From NCBI GenBank assembly GCA_016800925.1, contig JABCPU010000021.1, forward strand, positions 62,001 to 126,000: a stretch of DNA of 64,000 nt, given 5' to 3'. The first letter of the stretch is position 1. Each line of letters begins with the position of its first letter. Source of the DNA: Suillus spraguei (Eukaryota > Basidiomycota > Agaricomycetes > Boletales > Suillaceae). Shown piece by piece: positions 33,647 through 46,110 of the stretch. The notes under the pieces were generated by a model that was given only the letters and a program-made list of their open reading frames with translations, ran no database searches and was not told the DNA's origin. The position numbers were made by a program, and so were the translations under genes.

Positions 33647-34096
33647 CAAATATCGAACGCAGTTGACATCGCCAGCACATCCGATGAGATTTCCTTGTTC
33701 CCAGGTTTTGGTGTTCCACAGTCTCGCCATTTGGTCCCGTGAACCAGTGGCCAGTACTGTCCCATTGGGAGAAAAGTCCAGCGAGAAAATATGATCCGAG
33801 TGGGCTTTGATGGGTTAGGTGGGTGTTTCGCCAGTTTCTCCATGCCAGACAATGATCTCTCCGCCAATATCACTGCTTGCTATCAATTGCCCATCTCGTG
33901 ATACTGCCAAACTCCACACCAAATTGCGATGCCCCTCCATCTTCTTCAACACAATACCTGTCTGCAAGTCCCACATACGAAGTGTATTGTCGCCCGAGGC
34001 TGTAACCATTCGCCTTTCATCGGGGAAAACTGCGACTTCCCTTTCATGACCTTTGAACCCTCGCAGGGCTGTAGTGATTAGAATGAGCTTCGACAT
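33553..34096 (-). pseudogene. WD40 gene copy 1, truncated with in-frame stop
   Basis: Start MSKLILITTALRGFKGHE aligns with the starts of the copies at 56,641 and 58,413. WD-repeat blocks DNTLRMWDLQTG, GGEIIVWHGETGE and DQMARLWNTKTW are clear. A TAA stop (33,815-33,817) replaces the Gln codon of the family motif TQPIKAH. Homology ends at about NIHSGTRKRV (33,553), where unrelated sequence begins. About 180 residues of a propeller that is about 300 residues long in the intact copy remain; the TPR and HET parts are absent. Confidence 0.85.
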
Positions 34097-35210
34097 TTTG
34101 CTGCAGATCAACGGCGTCGAGTGCGGTTGAGGTGGACTTTAGAGGGATTGTGGGTGTCTTTGTCTAAGTTGTGGAGGTGCGTGTATTCTACATTTTATGC
34201 TGCTTCATAGCGTCAACCTGCTCATAAACGCCCAGGCACGAAGCCTCCACGCTTCGATCACGTTATGGCAAGAATGTACCCTATTGAGTCAGTGTTATAC
34301 CCGCCGTCCTCGACACTGTAACCGCCTAGCACCTCTGCAATGCACACATGCATCCGACTCTGGGTTTTCAAAGCTTCCAGAATGATCCCATTCCGTCAAG
34401 CGAGCAGTCGGTGCTTGAGGAGCTACTCCAGTAAGTCATCACATCACTTTTCAAACGCTTGCGTTTAGCTTATTGCAATATCACCCTTTCATCCCACCGA
34501 CTCCCAAGTTCCGCATGCTCAGCAAGCAGCCGAAATTTTTATATTCTCGCATCTCAAACTCGTCACAAATTCTGTCATGGCGGAGCGCTTTGCTTCTGCA
34601 TCTACCTCCCTTGTTCGCATAGATGCCCGGCACGAAGTCTCCACGCCTCTATCACTGTTGTGGCACAAATGCACCCTATCAATGACATACCTGCCGTCCT
34701 CGATCCTGTTGATTCCCAAGTTCTGAGTATTTCGCACACAGCCAAATTTTTATATTCTCACGTCTCAAACTCGTCGCCAATTCTGTCACGAAAGAGCACT
34801 TTGCTTCCAGGACTCTGCTCATGTTTCAGCTCCACTTTGAGATTCGCCCACTCCAGGCCAGACTAGGTTTTAGGCTCATGCGTCAATGTCAATCCCTCTC
34901 AAGTCCATCTTTGGAATCCTCCACCACACAACTACCAGGCAACATAGTCGCTAACTTCCGGCGAGCCCTCACTGCAGATGCCACCGAGCCACGCGTTCAA
35001 AGCTGTCTGAGAACTCCATCCACCGTTCAATCAATAGTCCCTATACCTGGACTACCGAGAAACCAAGTGAGATTGACACCAGTTCTTTTACCAAAACTCT
35101 GATCCCGATTATCACGTACCAGGTGCCGCATGCTCGATTTTTAGTTACTCGTGATTATTGTCGCGCACTGCCCTGTAATGTCTCCTTCGTGAATGACAAT
35201 TAGTGTACAC
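34097..35210 (-). repeat. Upstream region shared by the WD40 family copies
   Basis: The sequence upstream of WD40 copy 1 matches, in inverse orientation, that upstream of copy 2 (about 55,795-56,640). Its proximal 230 bp also match the region before the intact gene (58,085-58,412). Shared words include CACTGCAGAGGCGCTGGG-like and CATTGATAGGGT blocks. The copies therefore moved with their promoters. ORFs here are not recognisable. Confidence 0.65.
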
Positions 35211-35916
35211 TAATGGGGACCACACGATGGATGGTCTGCCTGTAGAATGACGAAGCCCGCGCCTAAGGATCTTATCGCCTGTATACACATTCTGTCTACG
35301 GCTCTGTTCTATGGCGAGCCTACTTATAACCCCGAGCCGTTCAGTGCGTCATGCATCATGCTGGAGAATCGCTTCAACCTTATTTATACGATTGTGATCG
35401 CGCTAGGTTTTGAACAAGTTGATTGCTCGTGATTTTTTAAAACAAAATTCTCCATAGGTAAACGTTTGAAGGGCGTGTCTTTCCAGGACACAAAAATCAT
35501 TGCGGAAACGAGAAATTGATCAGAGGATATTCCGAGGGAGACAGGAAGAATAATCAGAGGCAAAACGTACCTAGCTCATAATCCGACGTAAATCAGACGT
35601 GTGGCAAAATGTAAGAGCTCATAGTTGCAAACAGAACATTTTCGAACAATTTCCTGATGACTTTTCCAGATCTTCATGTGCTCGTGAAATATATACTGTC
35701 CTAACACAAATCAGCTCGTGTATATGGTGTTCTCGACCGTCTGAATACACTCTGCTTATTTGAAGGTGGGTTTGTTTAAACATTTCGCTATGTCCATCTT
35801 CCACTCAAACACACATCAGACGAGAGCAGCTTCGCCCGGTCCATCGACCTAGAGTTGCCTTCGCATCCGACCTTCGGAGCGACAAAGCCAGGCCCTGTAG
35901 TAAGCTGTTCTTGTCT
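35211..35916. other. Spacer, no gene recognised
   Basis: Small ORFs without domain or splice support. No repeat matched within the window. Confidence 0.4.
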
Positions 35917-36197
35917 TTTGGCTCGCTTACCCGACGCTGATGATGCTCTGACTGCGTCCCGCTCTCAGGCAGTGCGTTTCCCGTCTGACTCTGTTAGCTT
36001 GCTTACTCAACCCTGATATGCTTTGGCTGTGTCCCGCTCTCAGGCAGCGCATTTCTCGTCGGTTGGCTCACTTACTCACCCTGATGATGCGCTGGTCACA
36101 TCCCACTCCCAACCAGTGCGTGTTCTCATCTTTTGGCTCGCTTAATACCCAACCCTGATGGCGCTCTTGTTGCGTCCCGCTCTCAGAGTACGTTATT
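35917..36197. repeat. About 70-bp imperfect tandem repeat, four copies
   Basis: Copies begin near 35,917, 35,983, 36,058 and 36,128. The common core is TTGGCTCGCTTAC, then CCCTGATGATGC, then GCGTCCCGCTCTCAG with GCAGTGCGTTTC. A fifth partial copy (TCTTTTGGCTCGCTTG) is near 36,346. The CCCGCTCTCAG end looks like a 3' splice site in each unit, but no gene could be built across it. Confidence 0.7.
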
Positions 36198-37393
36198 GTT
36201 CGTTCTACTCACAGCTGCCAATTTTGCGTCCTTGTCAGCCGTCTCATTTCCGTGAATTCCTTCATGTCCTGGAGACCATCATAAGGTGACGTCGAAGTCC
36301 GGGTATCGTCTGGCTAGCAATTTCATTTCCCGTGTTCTTGTCTTTTGGCTCGCTTGCCTGATGTTGGCTGCTTGTCACAGTCTCTGTCCAACAACGAGGA
36401 AGTGCGTAATTTCAATGCTGGTGGTGCTTTGGCGACGGCCCATTCTCATACGGTGTGTAACTTATGTTGTCTGTTGAAATGTTCACTGTTTCTTTTGACC
36501 TTGACAACGGCAGAATGAGTTTCTCTGCGACAGCCCAACCCAACCAAGTCACGTTTCGCCCTCACACGGTATGTGATGTTATCTTCCCAGGTGAATAGCT
36601 AAACCAAACTTTTCTCATTGCCTCGTCAGAAGGTGCGTGTATCCATATCACACATGTGTTATGTGGCACGCACTTCCTGTCTTCTAGAAAGTTGAAATGG
36701 GAGCCGTACATCGTGGTGGTGAGAGGCAGGGAACGAGAGGAGCAACGACTGAAAGCGTCCGGGAGCGGGGCAGATCCATAGGAGAGCATATAGTCATATG
36801 GCATATGATAGCTTCGTATTCGTATTCAGATATGCTAATCCGATATAATTATGATGGTTATCAGACTGAAGTCAGACATGTGGACACTACAAACCAGATC
36901 TAATTCAGTTGTTGGAATAGCACTAGAATTACACATTCAGACTCTGCAAGAACCAGTGATCCTACGTCGGATTAGAACCAGAAACGGGTACTTCCCATTA
37001 CTCTGTCAACCTCTGATTACGTACTGGTTATGTTGTCTTTTTGCACGCCTGATCAAATTCTCATTTCCGCAGTGTGATTTCATCGTGTCTATCAACTTAT
37101 CATATATCCTGTTCTGTGATTTACTTTGGTGACCGCCATCATGGCGATAATTCAGCGAACGAAGACGTGGATTCCTCAAGCTATACCACGAAGTTAGCCC
37201 AATACCTCAAAATGGAAAATGACACTGTTTCCAGACGATACAAGGAACACATTAACTACTACGCTATTCCATAGTAGATGATACAAGTATAAGTCATACC
37301 ATAGAGTGATCGTGTTTGAACTTCGCGATCAAAAAGAACATAGAAATATGTTAGCGCTCTCGCACTCCAAAATCCAAAATTAAGAAACGGTAT
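36198..37393. other. Intergenic, downstream of the HAM1-like gene
   Basis: No convincing coding region. Palindromic CATATGGCATATG-like and ATTCGTATTCAG words around 36,790-36,850 were seen but not interpreted. Confidence 0.4.
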
Positions 37394-40375
37394 TCAGGAG
37401 GAAGAGGTGGTAGGTTCAGGCGCAATTGAGAATCTGTGCGTGCGAGAATCAGTGTATGAAGCTTGGTAATCGAAGGACAAACTTTAACTTACGCTTCGCT
37501 TCTCCATTCTTTCCCCTCCTTCGCCTTATCTTCGCGCTCGGTCGTTCGATTGACCCATCCGGTTGGGTATCCTCCTGAAATCATCGAAGCACGCTTATTA
37601 TGCACAACCTTGAAATGAGACTTGCTTTCCGACGTCTTGATAGATTCGTCCTTCTTGTGTTTGAACAACTACTACCATGGTTAGCGGCATAACTCGAAGA
37701 CCGGTCAACACTCACATCTTGCAACACCTGACGGCGACTCAATTCATCATTCATCTTTGTCTCTTCCATGCGATCCCTCACGGTGACGAGCTGTCCGTCA
37801 AGATATTCCAGTCCAGTCCTGATTGCCTGTGCAACCGCCTTCTGGATATGCCTCTTCACTACACCTGTGGCAAGAATTTTGATAGTCTTATAGAATGTAT
37901 CGTGCTTCGAATCACGGATACTAAACTTCAGCGAATCAACCTTGACATGCACATCCTTGACTTTGAAAACGGAGCTGCGATCTTTGTCGGCAGAAACGAA
38001 ATGGATAGTCACAGTCATGCCTTGTCCACCGAGGACAACATCGGCTATGCCCGAGTCCCTCATTTTGATTCCGGTCTTCCTGCGGAAATAGAGGGCAACG
38101 TCTCGCATGTCCGCCTGGATCTGTGCGAGTGTGATTGTGAACTCGTGATGCCGATCATCTTGAATGGCATCATACGGGCTAAACTTCAGAAAGTTATTTG
38201 CCTCCATAGATATAACATTGGGAAACATGTTGCGTCCTTGAAGAGTGAGGTTCTCGACGACAAGGTCGACCGTATCGTCGGTGTATTCGACACGCGGAAT
38301 AGGCAAATATCCGACCTCAAGCGCCAACTTTATTAGCCTCTTAACCCAGCAGCTGAACATTGACATACCTTTTCCACCATCGTAGGCAAAATGACATTTC
38401 TGATATCGCTCCAAAGATCGGCCTTAAACTTCAAACTACCTTCGCTATCAAATAGTAGGTCACGCGTCAACCGAGCCCAGTCTTCGCCAAAGCGTTTGTT
38501 CAAGGGATCTTCTCCCATCGCCGCGAACCATTTGCCAATGGCATTGAAAAGGTTGTCGAAATGCTCTTTATACTTCTCGTCCCAGAAATGACGACCTGAC
38601 TCGAGGATCTGGTTACCCTCACGGTTGCAATCATTTTCCAGTACGAAGCCCGCCTCAAGTAAAACCTACACCGCCGTGAGCATGCTGTTTCGTGTCCATA
38701 AATGACACTTGCCTTGCGAATGTACGTATTTAAACGATGAAACCAGTTCCTAAACTCATCATCGCGGCGAGCATCATCGATAAGAGCATTGGAAGCGTCA
38801 AAAATATCATTCATGCTGAGACCATTTGCGAAACGCTCGAGCAGGGTACGAAGCTCAGACATGGTAGCATTGAGTGCTCTGTCCTTCACGGGGATTAGTG
38901 GAGCCGAAAGATTTACACTAATACAAAACATACCTGCGTGATAGCACTACCGCGTTCTTTGCCGTGACCAGCAGCAGTCTGTCCATGGGACGCATATCGC
39001 TCAACTTCGTCAAGAAGCCATCTGATGGCATCTTGGTAGTCGCTATGCTTTTGGCACTCTATTATGACCTTCTTGCCGCGATAAATGAATTGGTCACGGC
39101 GCTCCACGGGGAAATACTCCTCGGCCAGGAACTTGCGTGCTCGCTCGATGTGCTCAGAGGCTCGGTCTCGTTGCTGGGGGAAACGTTCAGACACACCACC
39201 CTATGACAAAAGTATCAGCAATGGCGACTTGAACGAGGAAAATATCAGCATACTGCGTAGCCGCGAATACGTTCTTTAAGCCCCCGTTTTTTTTCCCCGG
39301 TCTCCGAAGATGAAGTGTCGGGTCCAGCACTTTCGACGTTCCTTGAGAGGTGAATGAGCACACAACTTGAATCAGAAAGAATTACACACCCTTGCTGACG
39401 AGCCTGATCTGCTTTCTCCTGAGCAGTATCCTGAGCTTGAGATACTTTGTCTTTCGCGTCATCCTTGACATCATCAACAGCAGCGCGGCCCTCGCCAACG
39501 ATTTGCTTCCCAGATTTCTGCGAGCCATCCCCTGTTGTTACCGTGGCGTCACCAGCACGGGGGTGACGCTCGACGACCGTGTCCGTTCCGGGAATTTTCG
39601 CCTCCAGGACTGGCGTTTCACTAGGGCCGGATTTGCGACCACCCTTGGTAACGAACTCATCTTGGGGAGCAGCCTCGTCGATATGGGCAAGCTCTTCTTC
39701 GCCGGGACGCAAGCTCTCAGCAACTTTCGATGCTCCTTTAGCAAGTATGTCTCGTCCAATGATCGAGAAGTCGGACAGTAACTTGCGAACTTCGGAATTG
39801 GTGAGGATAAGGGAAAGAATGGTGCGCAGATGGCGAACGGCTAGCAAAAAAAATGGCATTGAATACTTTTGCAATTATGTGATGAGCACACACGCACCAG
39901 TCTGGCGCTCTTCGTCAATTTGGGCGCGATCTAAGGGTGGGACGCTGGAGTCTATCTTTACGCTGTCAAGAGAGATATCGCGAGTATTCCAAATAAAACT
40001 CTGGAAAAGCTCGTCGGGATTTTTGTCGGCAACCATGAGACGCGCAGTTTCGATAATTTCACGAGTATCTTGAACAAGTTTTCGCCCGTCTGGAGACAGC
40101 TTGTTCTCATCCACTGGCGATGTCTTCAGCAAGTACTGCAGTGCCTCGTCTATTTGATGATTGTCTGGCATACGCCCTTGGCGAAATGCTTCAATCACGC
40201 CGTAGAAGTTGATCTGGTTCACAAACCTATTGAGCGAATGATATTACGACTATTTCAATAAGAAGCTCACCTTTCTGGAGACATCAGCCTCCTGGGCGGC
40301 CTTGTCCGTTGGCGCGACAACAGAGCCTGCCTTAGGGTGTTCTGAGATATCTTTAGTTGCTGGCGGGAGAGACAT
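37394..40375 (-). CDS. HAM1-like protein (DUF4449-type, lipid-binding fold family)
   Basis: Ten exons: 40375-40271, 40213-39898, 39840-39390, 39341-39254, 39200-38934, 38883-38713, 38665-38369, 38315-37716, 37668-37493 and 37433-37394, giving about 836 aa. The intron at 38,712-38,666 uses a GC donor (AAG/GCAAGT); the rest are GT-AG. Blocks typical of fungal HAM1-like proteins are FYGVIEAFRQGRMPDNHQID near the N-terminus and a charged low-complexity middle (DDVKDDAKDKVSQAQDTAQ). GRHFWDEKYKEHFDNLFNAI and GYLPIPRVEYTDD-x-VDLVVEN follow toward the C-terminal domain. The family is thought to be related to BPI-like lipid-binding proteins; the cellular role is not well known. The last intron is optional: without splicing the frame stops at 37,489 inside the donor GTAAGT. 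The start was chosen as the first ATG with MSLPPATKDISEHPK, in a good context. Confidence 0.85.
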
Positions 40376-43300
40376 GGTAGAGTAAAGAGGGTTTCTTGGA
40401 GTTCTCGCTTGTGTTTTCTAAGTATGACCGCAACACGACGTCATTCTGTTCAAACCAACGAATGACATCATAGCAGCATTACCTATTTTGGACCTTTTTA
40501 AAAACGCCACAATGCGCCTAGCCTTAGCGGATCTTCGAAGGCCTTCGATACCCAAAAATCCGACGAAAATCTAACAATGTTCTTCCAACTTCTCAGTAGG
40601 TGAGAATTGACAAGAAAGAGAACGATATACGTCGAGGAAATTTGAAGCTGTCTGTTATAGCGGCACCGCTTTTCAGCGTCTTTAGGCACTTTTCGAGACG
40701 GAGAAAGGCTTAATCTTTGGACGTCATGCAGCGACATGCCTACTCAAAGATGCCATGTGAACATGAAGCATCAAGAAGCCGGAAAAGCACGAGACTGTGA
40801 CGAGTCAGCAGCACGACAGCGCCAACTTGAACCCAGACTAAGATCAGCAACTTGACGAACATGAGAGCGTCGAGTGAGAAGATACCTATTGCAAAAGAGT
40901 TGTTGGGCAGAACATTTACAACGCAAACATTCCTAACAAAAACACAGAGAAGGGTGTCAGAATGTAAATGTAGCTTGCATGACATTAGCATCACTATTTG
41001 AAAAACATAGAATACAACGAACTACCGCGTGCTGGATACAGTGAGGTGGCAGCGAGCAACTGTCGCATCTGCAGGGTGCTGACAAAGATGCAGACATACC
41101 GTTGTGAAGAAGCGGCCACAAGAATTCGAAAGGTAAGGCACCAGCCCGTCAAGGTACTACTAGTACGAGATAGCAGTGCAACTTCGCCCTATCAGCAGGA
41201 GCATTCCTGATGACCTTACAAGACTGTTTTTGCGCTGCACATCGTAAGGTTGAGGCACGAATCCCGTTTGTGTATATAGAAGGGTCAGCGGTGCTCACCA
41301 AGGTCCAAAATGCCAGCGACATTTTGGCATTGAAACATCCCTATAATAAGCGCGCGAGGCTGGCTCAGCCCATCGATTGCAATAAGATAGAATATCTTTA
41401 GCCAGCTGAGAATAGATGGACATCCGGGATTGTACCAGAACCTATTTTTCAGATCCTTGAAGCGGGGAATAGGACTTTTCTATGTTAGAGGCCTGGCTAA
41501 TAAAGGTCTGGCGGCCACAGGAAGTCACACGATATATTTTCCTCGTCCCTGAAACATTCAGTTCACACACTGTCAGTAATTGCTGGAGCCTACTATCATA
41601 GTCTCATTTTGTCATCACGATTTGTGTTCTCACTGGTTCTCATGTGTCTCACAAACATAAAACTCATTTTACCACAGTTCAAACACGCTTCAATCCACTG
41701 GCAGAAACAATCACATCTTCCACCCACACCTGCTCATCTTTATTGGCACAATTTTTTTTCCAAGTGGTCTGAATCTACGTGTACAGTTGCACACTTTTCT
41801 GATTCGTAATATTACCGTAATTCAAGTCCGACTCAATCAGCATTCTCCACACTGCCGAGGTTGCCCCATAGATATCAGACAGGGTTATGCTAGTGGTAGC
41901 CATTTGCCATTTGCCATTTGCTTATCCTCCCTTCATACCTTCTAGAACCAGCTTCCCTTCTCGCTTCTCTCCGAGACACATTTTCAACGGACAGGCGGCC
42001 AGCGGTTATTTACGGAATCTCGTCGCCCACACCAAGTAGGACCCAGACACAGCAGGTGAATGGTGAACTGGGCGGATTCCGACGTCATCTCGAAATGCAG
42101 CATTATTGTAGAACACACTAATTTCATGTGCCTTGGTCTGTACATGTGGGTATTCTTACTTCTCATGTTCAAGAGCTCCTACTTATGGCTATGACCCGTA
42201 GATGGGAGTACACAAGATCATGGCAAGTTGAACTTGCTTTTATTTGTAGACGCTTACAGCTTCGATGGCCTCTAGTGAGTATCAGCTTGTATGTTTGTGC
42301 ATTGTCATAGAAGTGCTCACCTTATCAGCTGCCGTACATCGCTGGTCGTGTTCTTCTTCTGACATCCATGGTTATGATGTGCGTATCTTATTAATTGATA
42401 GCCACGCGGACTCTCATGAACATCAGTTGCTGGCTCAGCACTCCGACCTCCCCGAACGTGGATTGCCATAGTGAATATTTCGTTCAATGTTAATCCGCTG
42501 GACGCGTGCTCAGGTTCATGACAGGCGCTTTTTTGGCCTTTTCTGTGAGTGTGCTATAATGTATAGCCGATTCATCGTCTCAATTGGTGCCACAGTTTGC
42601 AGGAAATGCATCCATCGGTTGTTCTTCTTTGAACTTGACGTTACGGCCGTGAGTTTTAGTAGCAATTTCGATCATCGAATCCATTCCTCAACATTTACAG
42701 ATTCATAATTTGGAGAGCGTTCAAATATGTCCGTATATTTCTGGTATTAGCCACGATTGGCCATTGGATCGTCCTGTTACGAAGTCAGTTATCTGAAGCC
42801 ATACTATAATTTGACCCTTAACACCGCCATCGTAGTAATGTTCGACTTCTCCGTCATGAAAGTGAACGGTAGCTGTGGCTTCATGGTCGTTAATCATACT
42901 GATATGACCGCTATATTTGTCTACAGTGCGTCCTAAAGGCAGTGTTGCATTCCAGCATTGACGCCTTACACAGCGATGGGTTATGATATACTGATCCTTG
43001 CTTTGACTATAATCGGCCTGCGAAATACGCCATCATCTAATGGACTGTGGAAACTATTGCGGAAACAGGGGATAACATATGTTTTGATCACCTGCTTGGC
43101 AAATATCATACCAGCGGTGTGTTACTGAACAGAATCCAAGATTGATCTAATTCCGTTTCTCCTGCAAGGTTGTGGCTTCGTTGAATCTGAATCGTAAGTG
43201 GCCTGCCATTTTGATATCATCTTGGAACTTACGACACACTAGCGGCCATGAACGTTATATTTGCGATGCCAGGTAAGTTGTTGCAGAAGCCTTTTGATCA

Positions 43301-44725
43301 TCGTCTGATTATTGTCATGCCAGCATCTGCCGTCAGGTCTGGATCTACATCTATTATCACGCTCGTTGTTTATCCGGCTACTTTACAGCACTATCGCATC
43401 CAGTCGAATAGTTGTTGCTTTCCTGGACGTACAGTCGAGGTACGAGTGATGAAGTGATTTTTCAATCATATTTTCAACGTTTCCAGCACCTCCGTGGAAG
43501 AGGCGAGCAGTCGAGATGTACCACTTACCACTATATTAACACTCCCCACGTGAGTTCTTGCTTTGACTTTTACCTTCATCGAATGATGGACTTGGCACGT
43601 AGTGCATCCTATATGGATACCTGAGACTACGCATGATGTTTGGGACCAAAATGATCCGTCAGTTTCTGATGGCAAATTCGGGAAGCGCATTTGAGGTTCC
43701 TGGACGGCAGTATATAGTACGGCCTCCACAGAGTTGGCCCACAGAGACCGGGCTTGGGGATAGCAAAGAAAGCATCGGCAGTAGTATGAACTTCTCTTTC
43801 TCATGCGCTAGACTCCCATTCTTTTTTTTATTTAGCGATATTGTCGAGACAGAACTCGCGAATGAGCTTTTCACTTAATTGGAGACGGCCTTCTCACGAA
43901 CTACTGACATCTGTGAGCATATCCTCCATCAACAGGATGTGAGTGTGGGTACAGCAAACAGCTTGCGTCTGGAGTACCGCATGGCTCTAGCCATTTAAAT
44001 GATGTATGATATCTGTGCTGCACGATTCGTGGTGGAAGTTAGGCTAAATAGGGGTTCAAAGGACGGGGACTCCGCGGGGTTAGAATATTTAGCTTAGCCT
44101 ATCCCTATCGTCATTATCGATGATCGGCTGTTTGCCTTGCTCCGGACTTAGACTGCTGGTCTTTGTTCCAGTGGCATCACTACTTCTATATATACAAAAT
44201 CCCAGTCGTTGAAGTGCCTGATCCTCCTAAGTAGTATCTCATGGCCACCCCACGCCGGATCAACGCTGAGTTGACTAGGGAGCCAGAACTTCAGGAGCTT
44301 GGGAAATGATGTGCTTTGGATTACAAACAGAGTATCACGCAGCTGGACGAAACGTCAAGCAAGAATAACACCAGTATTACCTCTGACTACGAAGTTCTGA
44401 ATAATCATAATCTTAGTGACTAGTTCTTCGGTTGCTTCGGGGTGATTAGATTCGATACCACATAATCGAATTGTTGCCCTGCTATCATGATGCTTGATTC
44501 AGGTCGGCTAATATCGGGTAAAGTCATTCAAGACCACCAAGAAATTAGTACAATATATGATTTACGATTTTACTTTGGAGACCTACAACTAAATCGAACA
44601 TAAAATCGAACTACACCCAAACATTGTTCGTATCGATTCCAAAGGTACTACAAACTCCAAACAACAGATCAGCGGAACACCATATATATGCAACAGATAA
44701 AAACAACGGTATCACTGTCATGGTA
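40376..44725. other. 4.3-kb intergenic region, no gene supported
   Basis: Short ORFs (for example minus-strand 40,498-40,737 and 40,740-40,994) have no domain and no neighbours in frame. Around 42,200-43,600 there are many GT...TAG/CAG signals spaced 40-60 nt, which might be a spliced non-coding RNA or a rapidly evolving small gene, but I could not build a coding model. A short TTTGCCATTTGCCATTTGC repeat lies near 41,900. Confidence 0.4.
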
Positions 44726-46110
44726 TCACGCCCTAGATACTGTGAACCCCACTTCCCGGGCCATCTCGTTCAGAATGAGTGGAATATCATCTTCAGCTAT
44801 ATCACATTCCTGCAAGACTATCGGCCAGTTATATCGCTCGTAGCCTTGTTCTTGCTCGAGGCACCGGGCCACCTCACGACGAACGACAGGAGAAACGGCG
44901 CACCGCTGCAGTGCATTGTCTAGCGGAAAACTGAAATTAGGATTACGACTGGCAGACCGTTCACGGAGTATAGGTGAATCGCGATATGGAATGGGAAAGT
45001 CGCCCGCTGAATTTTCTGATGCGTTTAAAGAGCCCTCCCGACTGGGTAAAAACATGCTAGGAATGTCCATATCCGAAGGGTAATGCTGTACAACAATAAG
45101 CGGCTGCTGGGGCAATTTTTCTTCCTTCCGTGGTGGATAACTGGTGTTGCCTCTGGTGATCGCAGTCGATTGTGAAGATGATCCACGATAGCGTGGTGGG
45201 ACAAACTCGGGTGTGAGGGGGCTTTGATAACTAGAATGCGAACTAGAAGAGCTCTTGGAGCCAGACGAAGGGCGCGAATTTGCTGGCGACGGCAAGTAAC
45301 ATCGCGGGATGTGCAACTCATAGTCATTAGCTTTATCTGATGGAAGATCGGGTAGGGGAGACGTCGGGGGTGGGGAATTGAATGAAGTTCGAATTTTTTT
45401 GGGAGAACGAGTAGATGGTGATGGAATCGACAACGATTGGAGAGTAGAGGAGCGAGAACGACTAGAGCCAATTTGAAAGGCATAAGGTGACTGTATGGGT
45501 AACCTTCCTGGAGCGTTTGTGGGTGGCAACGAAGCCTCGTAAGGCTTGTACGAAACCATCTCTGGTTGTATCCGATCCTCTTGTACTATGGGGTCCACAT
45601 GTTTAACGGATGAATAAGACTGGTACGACCAGCTTTTGGGGGTGGAAGGGCTGGGACTTGGGGTTGCAATGTCTCGCAGCGCCGATACACTCTGGCGACT
45701 AGTCCTCGCAGCCGTTTCACGGATGACAAAGTCAGGCAGTGGTACATCCTGTGATCGTGGAAGACATGTAGTTGCTCTAGCATCTCGGAAAGCGGCATGC
45801 AAGGTGGTGTCGTTGATGAACTAGTAGTGCGTGCTGTGTCAACGGATGGCGATGACGAAGAAATCTCAAGGCCACAAACTTTTACTTCCAGTTGTCGCAA
45901 TTTTTTCAAAATGTGTTCTGTCGATCGTCCTTTTTCTTGTTTTCGTGCAATGTACCTTGTAAGAGCTTGCCTAGCCTTGCCAGTGTCAGTTCCGCAGTTG
46001 GCGAGCACAGTGATGACCTAACGTGGTAAGTATATATCATGATGAAAATGAACGCGGGAAATAAGGTAATTCACCTCCATTTGGGAATCGCCATTGAAGA
46101 TAGCGCTCAT
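44726..46110 (-). CDS. Ser/Pro-rich protein of unknown function
   Basis: Three exons: 46110-46075, 46017-45880 and 45820-44726, giving 422 aa. The start MSAIFNGDSQMEVITVLANC leads into a short helical basic segment (residues about 20-58, RQALTRYIARKQEKGR). A long disordered region rich in Ser and Pro follows (for example SSGSKSSSSSHSSYQSPLTP). A conserved-looking C-terminus contains FPLDNALQRC, RREVARCLEQEQGYERYNWP and DDIPLILNEMAREVGF. The intron 45,879-45,821 (GTTTGT...CTAG) is required to join the two overlapping frames; an ORF reading through it would end at about 45,586. No family recognised. Regulatory or scaffolding proteins often look like this, but that is inference. Confidence 0.7.

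Noticed and set aside
37677..38336. A 219-codon plus-strand ORF
   Set aside because: Antisense to exon 8 of the HAM1-like gene, which is supported by splice sites and family blocks.
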